From Tilletiopsis washingtonensis (taxonomy: Eukaryota; Basidiomycota; Exobasidiomycetes; Entylomatales), in assembly GCF_003144115.1 (NCBI RefSeq), contig NW_020312000.1, positions 163,599 through 227,598 on the forward strand: 64,000 bases of DNA, given 5' to 3'. The position numbers and the translations under genes were made by a program. The notes under the pieces are model-generated. The model searched no databases. It was not told the DNA's origin and saw nothing but the letters and a program-made list of their open reading frames with translations. How positions within the stretch are numbered: position 1 is the first letter of the stretch; each line of letters begins with the position of its first letter. This document shows positions 22,301 to 33,744 of the stretch, in pieces.

Positions 22301-23172
22301 GTCGAGCCCAGCTCGGCGATGTCGTCGTCCTCCTCGCGCTGTCCGATAGGCGTGGCACTTGCCTCGCTGGTGTACAGGTCAAAGATGCGCTGCGTGAAGC
22401 GCTTGAAGTGCTCGTTACTGCCGCCGATGCGCGGCATGCCCGAGCTGCCGCCTGACGGCACGCGCCGCTCTCTGCTCTTGCTGCGCTCGGCGGCAGAGAT
22501 GACCTCGGTGGACGAGAGAGGATACGGCGCCTCGCCGCGCTTGCGCTGCATCGTCTGCGTGCCAGGAGGAGCAGCAGGCCACAGCGCAGTCGGCTCAGGC
22601 TCGTCTTGGTATGACGAGGGCGACGATGCTGTCATGGAGAAGACGACGAGATTGCGCGCCTGCGTCGCGGCCCGCGCATTGGTCGCCGGATTCTTGAGCA
22701 GCGGCCGCAGCAGCACGTCCCACCACTCGAGCATCATGCATGCCGGCCCAAGCAGAGACGAGAGACGCCACAGGATCTCGGCGAGCAGCGAGAGCTTTGT
22801 GAGATCCGCCTGGTCCATCTCGTCGGAGAACAGGTCCATGAGCTCGCCATTGAGACGCTGCGAGAGATACGTGCGGATCTGCGCCTTTGTGGCAGCAGAC
22901 GTGGCGCCTTGTGCGCCCGAGAAGGATGCAGCAGCGGAGGAAGAGGTGCCGCTGCTGCCAGCGGACGTCGGCGCCGGGATGTTCGGGTCGGCCAGCAGGG
23001 CATTGATGGCCTGATACGCAGGGCCCAGCGTCGTGTTGGCGGACCCGCGCGAGAGCAGTGCTGCTCTGATCTTGGCCGAGGCATCCTTGACGAGGTTGCG
23101 CAGCGCCTTGGGCAGATCGGGTGCCACGGGCGCAGGCATGGCCGTCGAGGGCGTGAAGTGCGGCGGCGGCAT
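19329..23172 (-). CDS. TSC1: Tuberous sclerosis 1 homologue (hamartin, Tsc1)
   Basis: Scaffold subunit of the TSC complex, which with Tsc2 inactivates Rheb and restrains TORC1 at the vacuole/lysosome. Exons on the minus strand: 21747-23172, 20216-21690, 19329-20162, giving 1244 residues. The N-terminal two-fifths is helical and hydrophobic, like the hamartin core (ARVPILLLLTIFLRLNS; FYGIFPCNVIRFLR-like segment read as FIYGIFPCNVIRFLR). A Ser-rich linker follows, then from about 850 to 1150 a long coiled coil beginning with the hamartin-typical YLQRENLLLRNELNFELYL and EQHLRHIGRLHRDR. The tail is acidic and Ala/Glu-rich. The two introns are 56 and 53 nt. The TSC2 partner is not in the window. 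The gene converges on U2AF1 and diverges from SDS22. Confidence 0.92.
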
Positions 23173-23911
23173 GGCTGCTGATGCTCAGACGCGCAGATGC
23201 AGGCGAGGTACGACGGCGACCGGCGAGCTCTCGTCCGCGGAGCCGCGAGGCGAGAGGGCGAGGGAAGGATGGAGGGTGCGCTCTATGCAGACGATGAACA
23301 ATCCCTTGCGTCTAAAGCCAGTTGAGCGCGAGACAAGCGGCGGTGCCGGTTGTCGGGAGCGCGGGCGACGAGGCGCGGCGCTGTGACGAGTCGATGAATT
23401 GGCTGTAGCGAGAGCTGGCGAAGGCCGTGGACATCAAGCGAACAGAGGGCGGACGATGAGGGCAGAGCACGGTAGCGATTCAAGAATGCGCTGGAGGGCA
23501 AGAAGAAGCCGCAGCGGTGCAGAGACGGGCGTGTATGCGGGCAGCCGGCGCCAGGGAGATGGCGAGCAGGCGCGACGACGAGGCGGCAGCAGGTCGCCTG
23601 GGTGGAGGGCGGGCGAGTGCCGGGCGTGCGGCAGGTGCGAGCAGTGCTGTGGTGTGCAGTGGTGGAGCTGCGGCGACGGCGGAGGGGCCGTGTGGGTGAT
23701 GCGGGTGCGATGGGCAGCGGGTGTGGGAGAGAGGGTGGAGGCGAAGCAAGGTGCTGCCGCTGGCGGAACGCGCGCGGCAGGCCCTGCCGCGCTGCCGAGC
23801 TGTCCGTCCGATGCATGACGATGGAGCGCGCCGTGGGAGCGCCCCGGCCGAGCGGCCTTGTCCGCAGCACACATCCAAGCTTGCTTCTCCACTGCCACAG
23901 CCTCACATCCA
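23173..23911. promoter_or_regulatory. Divergent promoter TSC1 / SDS22
   Basis: 739 bp between start codons, GC-rich and without a credible gene. A CCAAT sequence overlaps the SDS22 start (bases just before 23914), which may be chance. No TATA-like element seen close to either start. Confidence 0.4.
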
Positions 23912-25547
23912 ATGTCCGATCCCACACCCTCGTCCTCGTCGGCCACGCCCGATGTCGGCGCCCTGTCGCTCTCCAACGGCGACGCCGCGCCGCCGGCGGC
24001 GGCACCGCGCAAGCAGGCGCGCCTTGCCGAGCTGCCGCCCATGCCGCCGCGCTCCAGCCGCAACAAGGAGGACAGCGACGGCAGCGCAGACGAGCGCGAC
24101 GAGGACGAAGGCGAGGAGAACAGCGACGTGGAGGAGCTGGAGGGCGCACGCATTCGGGAGCTGGGCAGCGAAGAAGGGGCAGCAGACGGGGACGATGTGG
24201 CAGATCTGCTGAAGGAGTACCCGGATGATGAGGAGGTGAGTCACCCCGCCGAGCCGGAGAGCCTGAGCGAGAATGTAGGCATGAGTGCGATTTGCGCGAA
24301 CCTCCGTAGAGAGCGTGGCTGCTGTCGCTGCGCGCTAGGGTGCCGTGCTCGGCCGTCTCGGGCAGCTGTGGCAGACTAGCACCCGCCAGCCGCTCGCGAC
24401 ACAGCTCACGCCGCACCTCAGTACATCGACCTCACACATCTGCGATTGAAGACATCATCACTGCGCAAGCTCGGACTCGCCCGCTTCAAGCAGCTCAAGC
24501 GGCTCGGACTGCGGCAGAATGAGGTCTCGAAGATCGCGGCCAGCGACATCGGGCAGCTGTGCAGCCTCACGGATCTGGACCTGTACGACAACGGGCTCGG
24601 CAAGACGTACGGCGAGGTGCTGGAAGGGTGTCCGGAGCTTGAGTAAGTTGAGCTGAGGCTGCGTGTCTGCTCCAGGCGCTCAAGCTGGCGCGCAGATCGC
24701 TCGACTTCTCCTTCAACTCCATCCGGCATATCTCGCACCTCACGCATCTCTCCAAGCTGCGCACGCTCTACTTTGTGCAGAACAAGATCTCGCGTGTGCG
24801 GACAGACGATCTGACGGGGCCGATCGGTGCCTCGCTGCGGAGCCTAGAGCTGGGCGGAAACCGCCTGCGGGTCAGTGATGCCGTTCTGGCCCTGCTTCAC
24901 CAGCTGACGCGTGCATCGCTAGAGCATCGAGAATATCGGCCACCTCTCGCAGCTCGAGGAGCTGTGGCTCGGCAAGAACAAGATCACGAAGCTCGAGGTG
25001 CGCTGACACGCGCCAGCATCATGTCTGCCACAGCTCACTCTTCACGCCATCTGCAGGGGCTCGAGAACCTCAAGTCGCTTCGCGTGCTGTCGATCCAGTC
25101 GAACCGCATCACCAAGCTGGAGAACCTCTCGTCGCTCGAGGCGCTCGAGGAGCTGTACATTTCTCACAACGGCCTGACGAAGCTCGAGGGCCTCGAGGGC
25201 TGCAAGCGTCTCACGACGCTGGACATTGGCGCGAATCGTATAGAGGGGATTGAGAACATTGCGCACCTGAGCGCGCTCGAGGAATTCTGGGTACGTCGAC
25301 TCGCAGCTGTCGCCGCGTCTTGCTTCGCTCACTTCGCTTCGCTTGCAAGGCAAACGACAATCGCATCTCGACGCTCGGCGCCCTCGAGGCGCAGCTGGGG
25401 CCCAAGGTCTGCCCAAACCTCGCGACGGTGTACCTCGAGCACAACCCGGTGCAGCGCAGCGAGGGTGCCGCGTATCGACGCAAGATCATGCTGCTCCTGC
25501 CGCAGATCCAGCAGATCGACGCCATTGCGCTTGCGCGTGTCGCATAG
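23912..25547 (+). CDS. SDS22: Protein phosphatase 1 regulatory subunit Sds22
   Basis: Leucine-rich-repeat regulator of PP1 (Glc7), needed for PP1 nuclear localisation and mitotic exit. Exons: 23912-24235, 24422-24642, 24696-24870, 24923-24997, 25057-25290, 25350-25547, giving 408 residues. The first ~108 residues are polar and acidic. From YIDLTHLRL onward there are about eleven 22-residue LRRs of the SDS22 type (LRSLELGGNRLR, LEELWLGKNKITKLE, LRVLSIQSNRITKLE and so on), ending in the LRR cap with YLEHNPVQ. Intron 1 is long (186 nt). The last intron must use an AAG acceptor to give EFW-ANDNRIS, the phrase expected at that repeat. The intron 3 donor is GTCAGT. Confidence 0.95.
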
Positions 25548-25793
25548 AGCCTCATTCGCAGCGCATCATCGCACGAATTGCATTAATCTGCTGCGAGGCC
25601 ACGACGACAGACGCAGAGAGAGGAGAGAGAGCTTGATATTGGTTTGGCAGAACAGCATAGAGAGTGGACAGGGTAGGCAGGGCGCGCCTGGCACAAGCTC
25701 AGGGGTATGTGATGCGCACACAGCTTGTGGAGGAGGAACAAGATGCGCGCAGCACCAGACTGCGCTCGACGGCAGACGGCAGATTCGAGTAGG

Positions 25794-25835
<42 letters not shown>

Positions 25836-25911
25836 CGGCAGCGAGGGTACACCCGCCGCCCGTCCGATGATTCACACTTCGATATTGAGCGAGGCTTCAG
25901 ACTGCCGCTGT
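25548..25911. other. Convergent 3' region SDS22 / Ncp1-like gene with a GA repeat
   Basis: 364 bp between two facing genes. It contains a (GA)19 tract at 25796-25833 and otherwise no gene signal; it presumably holds both 3' UTRs. Confidence 0.5.
25796..25833 (+). repeat. (GA)n microsatellite, 38 nt
   Basis: An uninterrupted GA dinucleotide run in the 3' region between SDS22 and the coiled-coil gene. It is a pure purine strand and likely to be length-variable. Confidence 0.95.
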
Positions 25912-27085
25912 TTAGGCAGTGTGCATGCCAGCCGAGCGGCGGGCGCGGTCCTGGTCGTTGGCGATCTTGGTGTTGCGCAGGTCGTCGAGCTTCTTCTTGA
26001 TGGTCTCGTACGACGAGGTGGTCGCCTCGGTGTGGCGCTTCTTGATGTCGAGCTCCTCGACGGCCTTGGCGAGGGCAGCAGACGTCTTCTCCTGCGCCAG
26101 CTTGGCCTTGTTGAGCTTCTTGGACGTGTCGTGCTCCTTGCGCACAGCCTTCTGGTGGCGCTGTGAGAGGAGAGCGTGTCAGCGAAGGCGGACTGCTCTC
26201 GTATAAGCGCGCGCTACGCACCTTGATGCTCTGGGCCTCAGCCTTGCGCGCCTTGCGCAGCGTCTTCTCGTCGGCAGCAGCCTGCTTGATGGCAGCAGCC
26301 AGCTCCTTCTCGTCGTTCTTGGCCTCGGTCTGGTAGAGAGGGCGTGTCAGCACGCATGTCGATGACGACGAGGGCAAAGCGCAAAGATTTGCGCGCGCAA
26401 ACGCTGCGGGCCATTGCGCGCATGGCACACGCATCTTTGCGCGCGCGAGTGCGACGAACATCTCCGCTGCGCGCCACGCTTCCTGCGCATTGCCGCAACC
26501 TCGTGCTGGCGTGACCTGACGACGCCGAAGAGGCTCATCGCCGAGCAGACCGCGCGCATGTGTTCTACACACAGAGCGCCAACTCACCTTCAGCAGCTTG
26601 TCGTACTTCTTGGCCTCCTTGGGCGCGATCGGCGGGGGCGCCGCAACGGCCGCCTTGTCCTTGTCCGACTCGCCGGCGACAGCGCCGGCCGCGCCGCCAG
26701 CCGCCGCAGCAGCCGGCACGGCCGCGAGCGTGGAGCTGGGCGCCGGCGCGGCCTCCGAGCCCGCGGCGGGGTGGATGGCGGAGCCCGGCGCAGTGCCCGC
26801 GGGCGCAATGGCCGAGCCGGGCACCGAGCCGGCCGTGGGGCTGGCGGCGTCGGGTGCGGCGCTGGTGGTGGTGGTGATGGTGGTCGTCGTCGTCGTGCCG
26901 ATCGGCGGCGACGTGGGCGCAGCGTCGGCCGAGAGCGGCGCGGCCGAGGCCGTGCTGGCCTCGCCGACGTGGCCGGCCCCGGCGGCGGGCGCCGACGTGT
27001 CGAGCTTGAGGTCGCCCGTGGGCGCGGCGCCCGAGGCGAGCACGGGGTCGGCCGACGTGTGCGGGGGAGGAGCGTCGCCGTTCAT
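25912..27085 (-). CDS. Ala/Thr-rich protein with C-terminal coiled coil (Ncp1-like)
   Basis: Exons on the minus strand: 26588-27085, 26222-26329, 25912-26160, giving 284 residues. The first ~150 residues are Ala/Pro/Thr-rich and disordered, including a run of Thr (TTTTTTITTTT). From EAKKYDKLLK to the end the protein is a highly charged alpha-helical coiled coil rich in Lys, Glu and Ala (KNDEKELAAAIKQAAADEKTLRKARK...). This pattern resembles fungal proteins annotated as 'DNA-binding protein Ncp1', but that comparison is from memory and the function is not established. Intron 1 is 258 nt, a multiple of three, open in frame and full of palindromic GCGCAAA motifs. A TATAAA lies 133-138 bp upstream of the ATG. 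Confidence 0.77.
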
Positions 27086-28897
27086 CGTGTTGTCTGCGGC
27101 AATGAGGGAGAGGGGATGGGCAATGTCGGTGGGGCGTGGATGCGAAACGGCTAAAGCGCGCGTGAGGACGGATATGGGTGAGATGCAGAAGGAGGCGGGC
27201 CTCGCCGCGCGGTGGAGTTTATAGCGCGCCGCCGCCGCACGGGCATCGCAGAGCTCCCTGGCCTCGCGCTGGGCGGGCAAGGCGGCACAAGCGCTGAGCG
27301 GGACCGCTGCATCTGCCTCAGCGTCAGCAAAGGCCGCGGGCGTTTGTCCCTTGATCGGAGAGGCGCATGACACCACAGGCTCCGCCCGAGCGCAGCTGCG
27401 AGGCAGAGCGCAGCAGCGGCGGCGGCATCCCCTCTGCGGCACGGCGATCCGCTGCCGCGCGCCGCCGCGACGCAGCGCATCCGCGCCCGCAGCCCGCCTC
27501 CGTTCCGCACGCTTTGCATCATCTCGGCTCTGCACCTCCTCCTCGCCGGCGCCATCTCCGGCTGCGGCTCTGCTCCTGACGCTGAGCACAACCCTTGGGC
27601 GGTGGCGGTGCCGCAGTCGGCCTTGAGCTAAGCTTAGCGCGGCTGCGGGCGGGGCCCAGACCTGGCGCGGACATTACAGCACTGGCGGATATCATTTCTG
27701 GCCGTGCTGCAAAAGAGGCGAGATTCACCGACGGAGGCTGAGCGGGCCCGTCGTCTCGTCGGCGAGCGTGCTGCGAGGAGCTCGCAGTCGAGGACGGTGC
27801 GGTTGCGGAGCCGATGCCGTGAGGTGGAGCTGCAGCGCTCAGACGCAGCGCTCAGCCGCCGGCGGGCGTGACGTATCGCTCCCCTCGCGCCGCTTTCGAC
27901 GGCCGCCGCTTGCGCTGCGTCATGATCGGCACGGCGGGCCAAGCTCGTCGACTGCTCCAGCGCCGCATCGCAGCGCGCGTGAGAGGCATGCGGCCGTGCA
28001 GCCGCGTGCAGCGCAGCCGCCCAAGCACGACGCCAGCCGTCGGCGCTCCCGACCCCTGCGGCAGCATGCACGCCAGCGCCCGCAGAAGATTCTCTGCGCT
28101 TCGCCGCAGCCTGCAGCCTTGCGCAAGCAGCCAGCGCTTCGACTCGCAGCCGCAGCGCAGGGCTGGAGCACAGGGCGATCTCGAATTCAGATTCAGGACT
28201 TCGCCACTTCAGCGCGGCTGCGCGCCGCCCTTTGCCCTGCGCAGCGAGGGGCATCTTGGCCTGCTTGTTCGTGCCTCCACCGAGCGCAAGCGCCGGCCAA
28301 GCGGCGGACTCCGAGCTCCGTGCGCAGCAGCAGGCAGAGCATGACCGAGGACAAGGGCCTGCCACTGGCTGATCCCACGCTTGCGAGTGATGGCCTGGAC
28401 CACGCCGTCGCCTCTGCCTGGCCGCAGCAGGGCAAGGCGACCTTGGACACATGTCCATGGCATATAGTCTGCCTCAGCCCATCTGGCCAAGGGGTGCCGA
28501 GAGGCCTCGAGGGAAGAGGCAGTGCCTGCATGCCGAGCCTGCCGGTCGTCAACGGGCATGGGGCGCGTGCAGCGCCAGGCGCGCCACGCTCGGCGGCGCG
28601 CAACAGCACACCGCATACGCGCGCCCCCGCCCTCGGCCCTCGACGTTGAGGCCCCAGCCGCCGACGCTCGGCGAGCTGGCCTCGCTTTTGCGGCTGCAAT
28701 CCAGCGTTGCTTGAGCTCCACATCCTCTCCGCCCTCACTGCCTTGTACACCCTCGCCAGAGGCCTCACGACGACCAGCACACCTAAAGCAGCGCCTCGCG
28801 CGTCCAACTCGTGCGGTTGCATTCCGAGCGGGACTTTCGGCTGTCCACGCCTCCATTCTGCTCTGCGGCGCACACGTAGTGCTGCCCTACAGGGGCG
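27086..28897. other. Long divergent intergenic region, Ncp1-like gene / glycosyltransferase
   Basis: 1.8 kb between two start codons. Both strands carry several hundred-codon open frames, but they are Arg/Ala/Pro noise typical of high GC and show no conserved phrase or splice logic. Apart from the TATAAA at 27218 I see no specific element. Confidence 0.45.
27218..27223 (-). promoter_or_regulatory. TATAAA element upstream of the Ncp1-like gene
   Basis: Reads TATAAA on the minus strand, 133-138 bp before the ATG at 27085, in otherwise very GC-rich sequence where such a hexamer is uncommon. A plausible TATA box, not proven. Confidence 0.5.
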
Positions 28898-30475
28898 ATG
28901 TTGTACCTGACAGCTGACAAGTTCCCGGTCTGTGAGTGCACGCGAAACGCAGATGCCAGAGCGTGCCGCGCAGTGCCAGGCAGCATAGCAGCAGCGGGAT
29001 CCACGGACTGAAGCAGTGTCCTCGCGCAGTCGTGCCGTTTGGCATCATCGGCTTCTACCGGTATTTCTGGTACATCATCCGTCTCTCTGCGGCCGTCGTG
29101 TACCGGCCGATCAAGCCGCCTGAGAATCCGACGTACATCGCCAATGAGGACGTCACGATGTGAGCGCGCATGCGAGAGCTGCCTGGCTGGTGGCGCTGAC
29201 GCGGCCCCTCGCAGCATCGTGCCGACGATCGACGCCGGAGAGGAGTTCAAGGAGGCAGCCTTCAGCTGGCTGCAGGGCAATCCGGCGCAGATCATCATCG
29301 TGACGGAGCACAAGATGCGCGAGCCACTGCAGGCGCTCGCCGACGAGGTGGATCCGAGTCGCATCACCGTGCTGACGGTGCCGCGCGCCAACAAGCGGCT
29401 GCAGATGGCGCATGGCATCCGCCACACCACGACGGACATCATCGTCTTTGCCGACGACGACGCCATCTGGCCGCCGACGATGCTGCCGTGGATACTGGCG
29501 TGCTTTGAGGACCAGAGCGTCGGCGGCGTAGGCACGAGCCAGAGGGTCAAGCCGCAGGGAGCACGCATGACGGTGTGGGAGACGCTGGCGGCCTTCCGTC
29601 TCTCGATTCGCAACTTTGAAATTGCGGCGAGCACGCACATCGACGGCGGTGTCCCGTGTCTCTCTGGCCGGACCGCAGCGTACCGCACCGTGATCCTCAA
29701 GGACCCGACGTTCCTGCATGGCTTCACAAACGACTACTGGCTGGGCAAATACCTGCTCAACTCGGGCGACGACAAGTTTCTCACGCGCTGGCTCGTCAGC
29801 CATGGCTGGCAGACGTACATCCAAGTATGTGCCGAGGCAGAGCTGCTCTCCACGATGAAGCCCGACTGGCGATTCCTCAAGCAAGTGCTGCGCTGGACGC
29901 GCAACACGTGGCGCTCCGACATTCGCAGCGTCTTCAAGGAACGCCACATCTGGACAGCCCACCCTTTCGTCGCCTACTCGATGGTGGACAAGTTCATCAA
30001 CCCACTCACGCTGCTCGTCGGCCCGGTGCTTGTGGCGTACCTCATCGTCAAGAGCACGCGTTCCGTCGAGGAGGGAGGCTACCATCTGCCTGCGTGGAAC
30101 ATCATTCTCTCCTACTTCGTCTGGATCATGGCCACGCGCACGGCCAAGCTGCTGCCTCATCTCTGGTTCCGGCCGCAAGACATCATCTACGTGCCAGCGT
30201 TGTGAGTTCAGCGCTGCTCCTCCGCTCCTTCGAGCTGACCCGATTGCCGCGCCAGCATCCTCTTCGGCTACTACTTTGCCATCATGAAGATCTACGCGCT
30301 CTTCACGCTGCACGAGACGGGCTGGGGCACGCGTGCGGGCATCGGCGAGCCCGAGAAGGCCGGCGAGACGGCCGACGATGCTGCGAAGCAGCCGGCAGAC
30401 TCATTCCACCCGCTCGGCGATCGACCAAGCTACGCGCTGCCCGAGCACAGCGATGCACTGCGTCCGGCTCGGTGA
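28898..30475 (+). CDS. Family-2 membrane glycosyltransferase (hyaluronan/Cps1-like synthase)
   Basis: Exons: 28898-28931, 29030-29159, 29215-30201, 30256-30475, giving 456 residues. A processive polysaccharide synthase of GT family 2, resembling fungal Cps1/hyaluronan-synthase-like enzymes; the product cannot be told from sequence. One hydrophobic N-terminal segment (FPVFVPFGIIGFYRYFWYIIR) is completed only by the first splice. The GT-A domain follows: VPTIDAGEEF, the DxD-type FADDDAIW near residue 133, DGGVPCLSGRTAAYR, a GDDKF acceptor motif, and QVLRWTRNTW (Q/RxxRW) near 277. Two or three C-terminal membrane helices follow, then a polar tail. The enzyme should sit in the plasma membrane with a cytoplasmic active site. 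Intron 1 is 98 nt; the others are 54-55. Confidence 0.92.
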
Positions 30476-30562
30476 TGCGAGGCGGCCCGTCATGATACTC
30501 ACGACCTCTCTGATGCGCTAATGCTTTCACGCTTGAATGACTGGCGCAACGCATGCTTCTTG

Positions 30563-32576
30563 TCATTGTTGGTCCGCCTGCGTCTGTTCCCTCGTGATGG
30601 CGCCCACGCCTTCCTGGCCCTCACTCGTGCCTCCCGAGTCTGCATATCCACTCGCGATGCCCGCGCGTCCCCGGCCCAGCACGCTGGGTGCGTCGTCCGA
30701 GCTGCGAGTCTCCAGACCGCGCCAGGAACGCTGTGCCAGATGGGCACCGGCGGCGCTGTCGAGCACGCGCGTGAGACTGCCATCGGCACTGCGCACCGTC
30801 ACTACGCCCGCACTTGCGGCGTCGGCGATCTGCCGCACTCCGGAGCCGTTCTTGCCCGCCCGCTTGGGGCGCGAGACGTACCCGCCGGTGATCAGCGAGA
30901 ACTGCGGCTCCTCGTCTGACGACTCTTCCCCGTCCGCCGGCGCGGTCGGCTCGACGGAGCCTTGAGCGGTGAGGCTGAGGTCGCCAGTCTGTGCTGCCAG
31001 CTCGTCTGACACGTTCTGCGCGTCGCTCGTGCTTGGTGCTGCTGTTTGAGGCGTAGGTGCAAGCCGATCGAGATCAAGGACGTAGTCGCCCGACCATTCG
31101 CGTCCTCCGTCCTCCTCGTCCTTGAGCGCATGCAGCATCTCAAAGGGGCTCACGATGGGCTTGAAGAAGTCTCGCGAGCGCGTCGCATCGATGGCGTCGA
31201 CGAGCGAGTTCTCGGGGCAAGCGAGCAGGACAAAGACGTCGATCTCGGCGTAGTTTGCCAGCTTGGCAGGCGTGAGCTTGCCCACGCTGATCGTATAGAT
31301 TCTGCGGCCTCGCTCGATGAGCTTCTCCCGAAGATGCGCCAGCAATGGCAGGTAGGCTGCCACGCCGAGCGTGCCGACCAGCAGGGCAATCACGCTTGCA
31401 TCACGCGCTTTCTGCACAGCTGCGTATCGTCGCATGAGTAGCCGATTTGTCCGCCCATCTTCTCGCCGCACCTCGGCGCCTGCAGGCCGTCGTGGATCGT
31501 AGGAGAGCATGCGTGAGGAAGGTCCGAGTCGTAAGAGCAGATTGGTAAGTGCCAGCGACTCGCCGCCGAGATAGATGACGGCGCTGGACCGTAGATCGGC
31601 GCCTGAGGGCAGCTCGTATCGCCGACCTGCGCCAACTCCTGTGCCGCTACCTGAGAGGCGAGAGACGTCTTCGGGCGAAGCTTCAGGCGGTGGCCGCGGT
31701 GCTTCTTGGCATGTGCTCTCGCAGCCACACCCGCTGCCCAAGGCCTGCGTCCGAGAGCAGGCAGCGTCTGGCAGTCTTGAGCCCGAGGCACCAGTGTTGC
31801 CTTCGCACTCGACGCTCGAGAGCACGAGCGGTGTTGAGACACCCTGTGCCTCTAGCTGCCTACCCAGCTCTGCATGCACAGACGGCGCAGCGTGCGCGTA
31901 TGCGACGTCGAAGAGGAGAAGCATGGCTTTCGGCGCAGGCTCATCTGCGCCTGAAGAGCCGACAAGCTCGTGTACTCCGGCGGCGAGCGCTGTTGCGGCC
32001 TGCAAAGGCTCGATGGCGAGCTTGGGAAAGACGTAGAGCACCGGCAGACGCTGAGTGCTGCAGGGAAAGAGGGGCACGCCCACTTCAGCAAGCGCCGCCT
32101 TGCCGCCCCTCAAGCTTGCGAGGCGACTCACGGACTCAGACAGGCATGTCCGTAGTGCACGACCATGTCGGCATCGACGTGCTGCGCAGCCACCTCATCG
32201 ACACAGCAGCTGTGTAAGCTCGCAGATCAGCGCATTGCCCAGCGCCGCTCTCGCACACACTCGGCACTCACTTGCCATAGCTAGTATCTGCGCCAATGAA
32301 GAGCTGTCCCTTCCACTCCCGCTTCTGCAGCTCTCGCGTCAGGCCCCAGAAGACAGGCACAGAGTCGCAGAGTGCCTCGTCGGGGAATTGCAGCACGATG
32401 CGCTGCGGCTGCGGTGAGAGGGCCGCGAGGCGGGCAGCCGTGGCTGCGACGTCGTAGAGCTGCTCGGCGGGCTGTTGCCGCGCCGCAGCCGTCGCGGAGA
32501 GCGCGGCGTCCGAGAGCTCGGGCACATGTGTGAGGATGGCAGTGTCGGGCGCCGAGAGGACGGGCGCGGTCGACAT
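30563..32576 (-). CDS. DPH2: Diphthamide biosynthesis protein Dph2
   Basis: Partner of Dph1 in the radical-SAM-like [4Fe-4S] complex that transfers the 3-amino-3-carboxypropyl group to a His of EF2, the first diphthamide step, in the cytosol. Exons on the minus strand: 32272-32576, 32132-32209, 30563-32057, giving 625 residues. Family marks are [21 protein letters not shown] at the first junction, [11 protein letters not shown] at the second, ACPEN near residue 406 (cluster-ligand region), [20 protein letters not shown], and RSWRGLE near the C-terminus. The last ~110 residues include an acidic and Gly/Ser-rich extension. The gene converges on the glycosyltransferase with only 87 bp between stops. 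Confidence 0.95.
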
Positions 32577-33744
32577 GGCGGCGGGCCAGGAGGGTGGAGA
32601 AGGAGGGGCGAGGAGAGGGAAAGGAGGATGCTCTGGACCCCGCAAGCCGCGCTCCACCTCAAAATGCATCGGCCAGGCGCGGCCGGCAGCGCCGAAGCAC
32701 CCGGATCTACCGGCGCACCCGAGATGCGGCGCCAAGCTGACAGCGCACGCTAAGATCGCAGATCGGCAGCATGCGCTTGCTCTGAGCTCATGCGAGGGCG
32801 AGGGCAGCCGGAGAATTGGGTGCGCACGCGAGAGCTGCTGCTGCGAGCGCAAGGGCTGACGCTGACGAGGAGGGGGTCGGATGCAGCGGCTGCGCGAGAG
32901 CCATACCGTACGGCCGGAGCCGGATGCCGGCAGCGCAGCGCCACATGATGCACCTTGCGTGCACGCTGCGCGCAATCAACGCACCCGGCAAGCGAAAGCA
33001 CGGAGCGAAGACGACAGGCGTCGTGCGGCATGAGCGCTGCTCCCACGGCGGCAGCCCAGAGGGGAGCCGAGCAGCGAGGTGCGATGTGGCGCCGGCTGCA
33101 GCGCAGAGCGTTCAGCGTCAGCGCAGCACGCCGCGACGCGAGACAAAGGCGAAGGCCGCGCCGCCCGCCGGCGAAGGCGCCGCCGCTGCCTGTGCATGCT
33201 GCCCACCGCGAAGCGCCCCACCGGCGCTTGCTGCTGCTCGACCCTCGCCTCGTCATTTTGGCATCCCGACGGCGGCGACCTCGCCTTTTCTTTTCCTCGC
33301 TCCCACACACGCCCGCCCTCTCGCACGCCCAGCTCCGTTCCCAGTCACCGCCCCCTCTTCGCAGCTCGTTTCTCCTGAGCTGGCCCCACACCCTGGCCTA
33401 TCTCCGTATAGCGGCACAGTAGAGTCCCTGCTGGGTGCTGCGGCCGCGCGTGATTTATCCGTCTCCACCTCTCACGCATCCGCCGCCCGCACATCTCCAT
33501 CTGCTGCCACAACACACGCCGCTCTCCGTTCTCTCCTTCTTCGCCTCGCCACCTCTTCGCTGCACCACACCCGCTGTTCTCCGACACAGCGCGACGTCGC
33601 ACTCTTCAGCGGCCTGCGCCCGCGACCGGGTGCTGCGACGCGCGTGCTGAGCCAGGCGCGTCGAGCGCACTTCGCCCGCTCTCGTCGCCGTCGGCCGGCC
33701 GCAGCGCGTGATCTGCTCGCGCCAGTGCTCCCCACCTCGCGGCA
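32577..33744. other. Divergent intergenic region DPH2 / Zn2Cys6 factor
   Basis: 1168 bp. 33280-33740 is pyrimidine-rich on the plus strand, as expected for a fungal promoter and 5' leader. Long open frames on both strands are GC noise. No specific element recognised. Confidence 0.4.

Noticed and set aside
24643-24676. Acceptor CCAG at 24676 for SDS22 intron 2
   Set aside because: It would give a 34-nt intron and break the leucine-rich repeat; the CAG at 24695 restores E-SLDFSFNSI with a 53-nt intron.
25583-27589. 668-codon open frame on the minus strand
   Set aside because: It runs through the Ncp1-like exon 1, its in-frame intron and beyond in other frames; only part is coding, and the family phrases need splicing.
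27634-28873. Genes in the glycosyltransferase upstream region on either strand
   Set aside because: Overlapping open frames on both strands, Arg/Ala-rich, no splice or family support.
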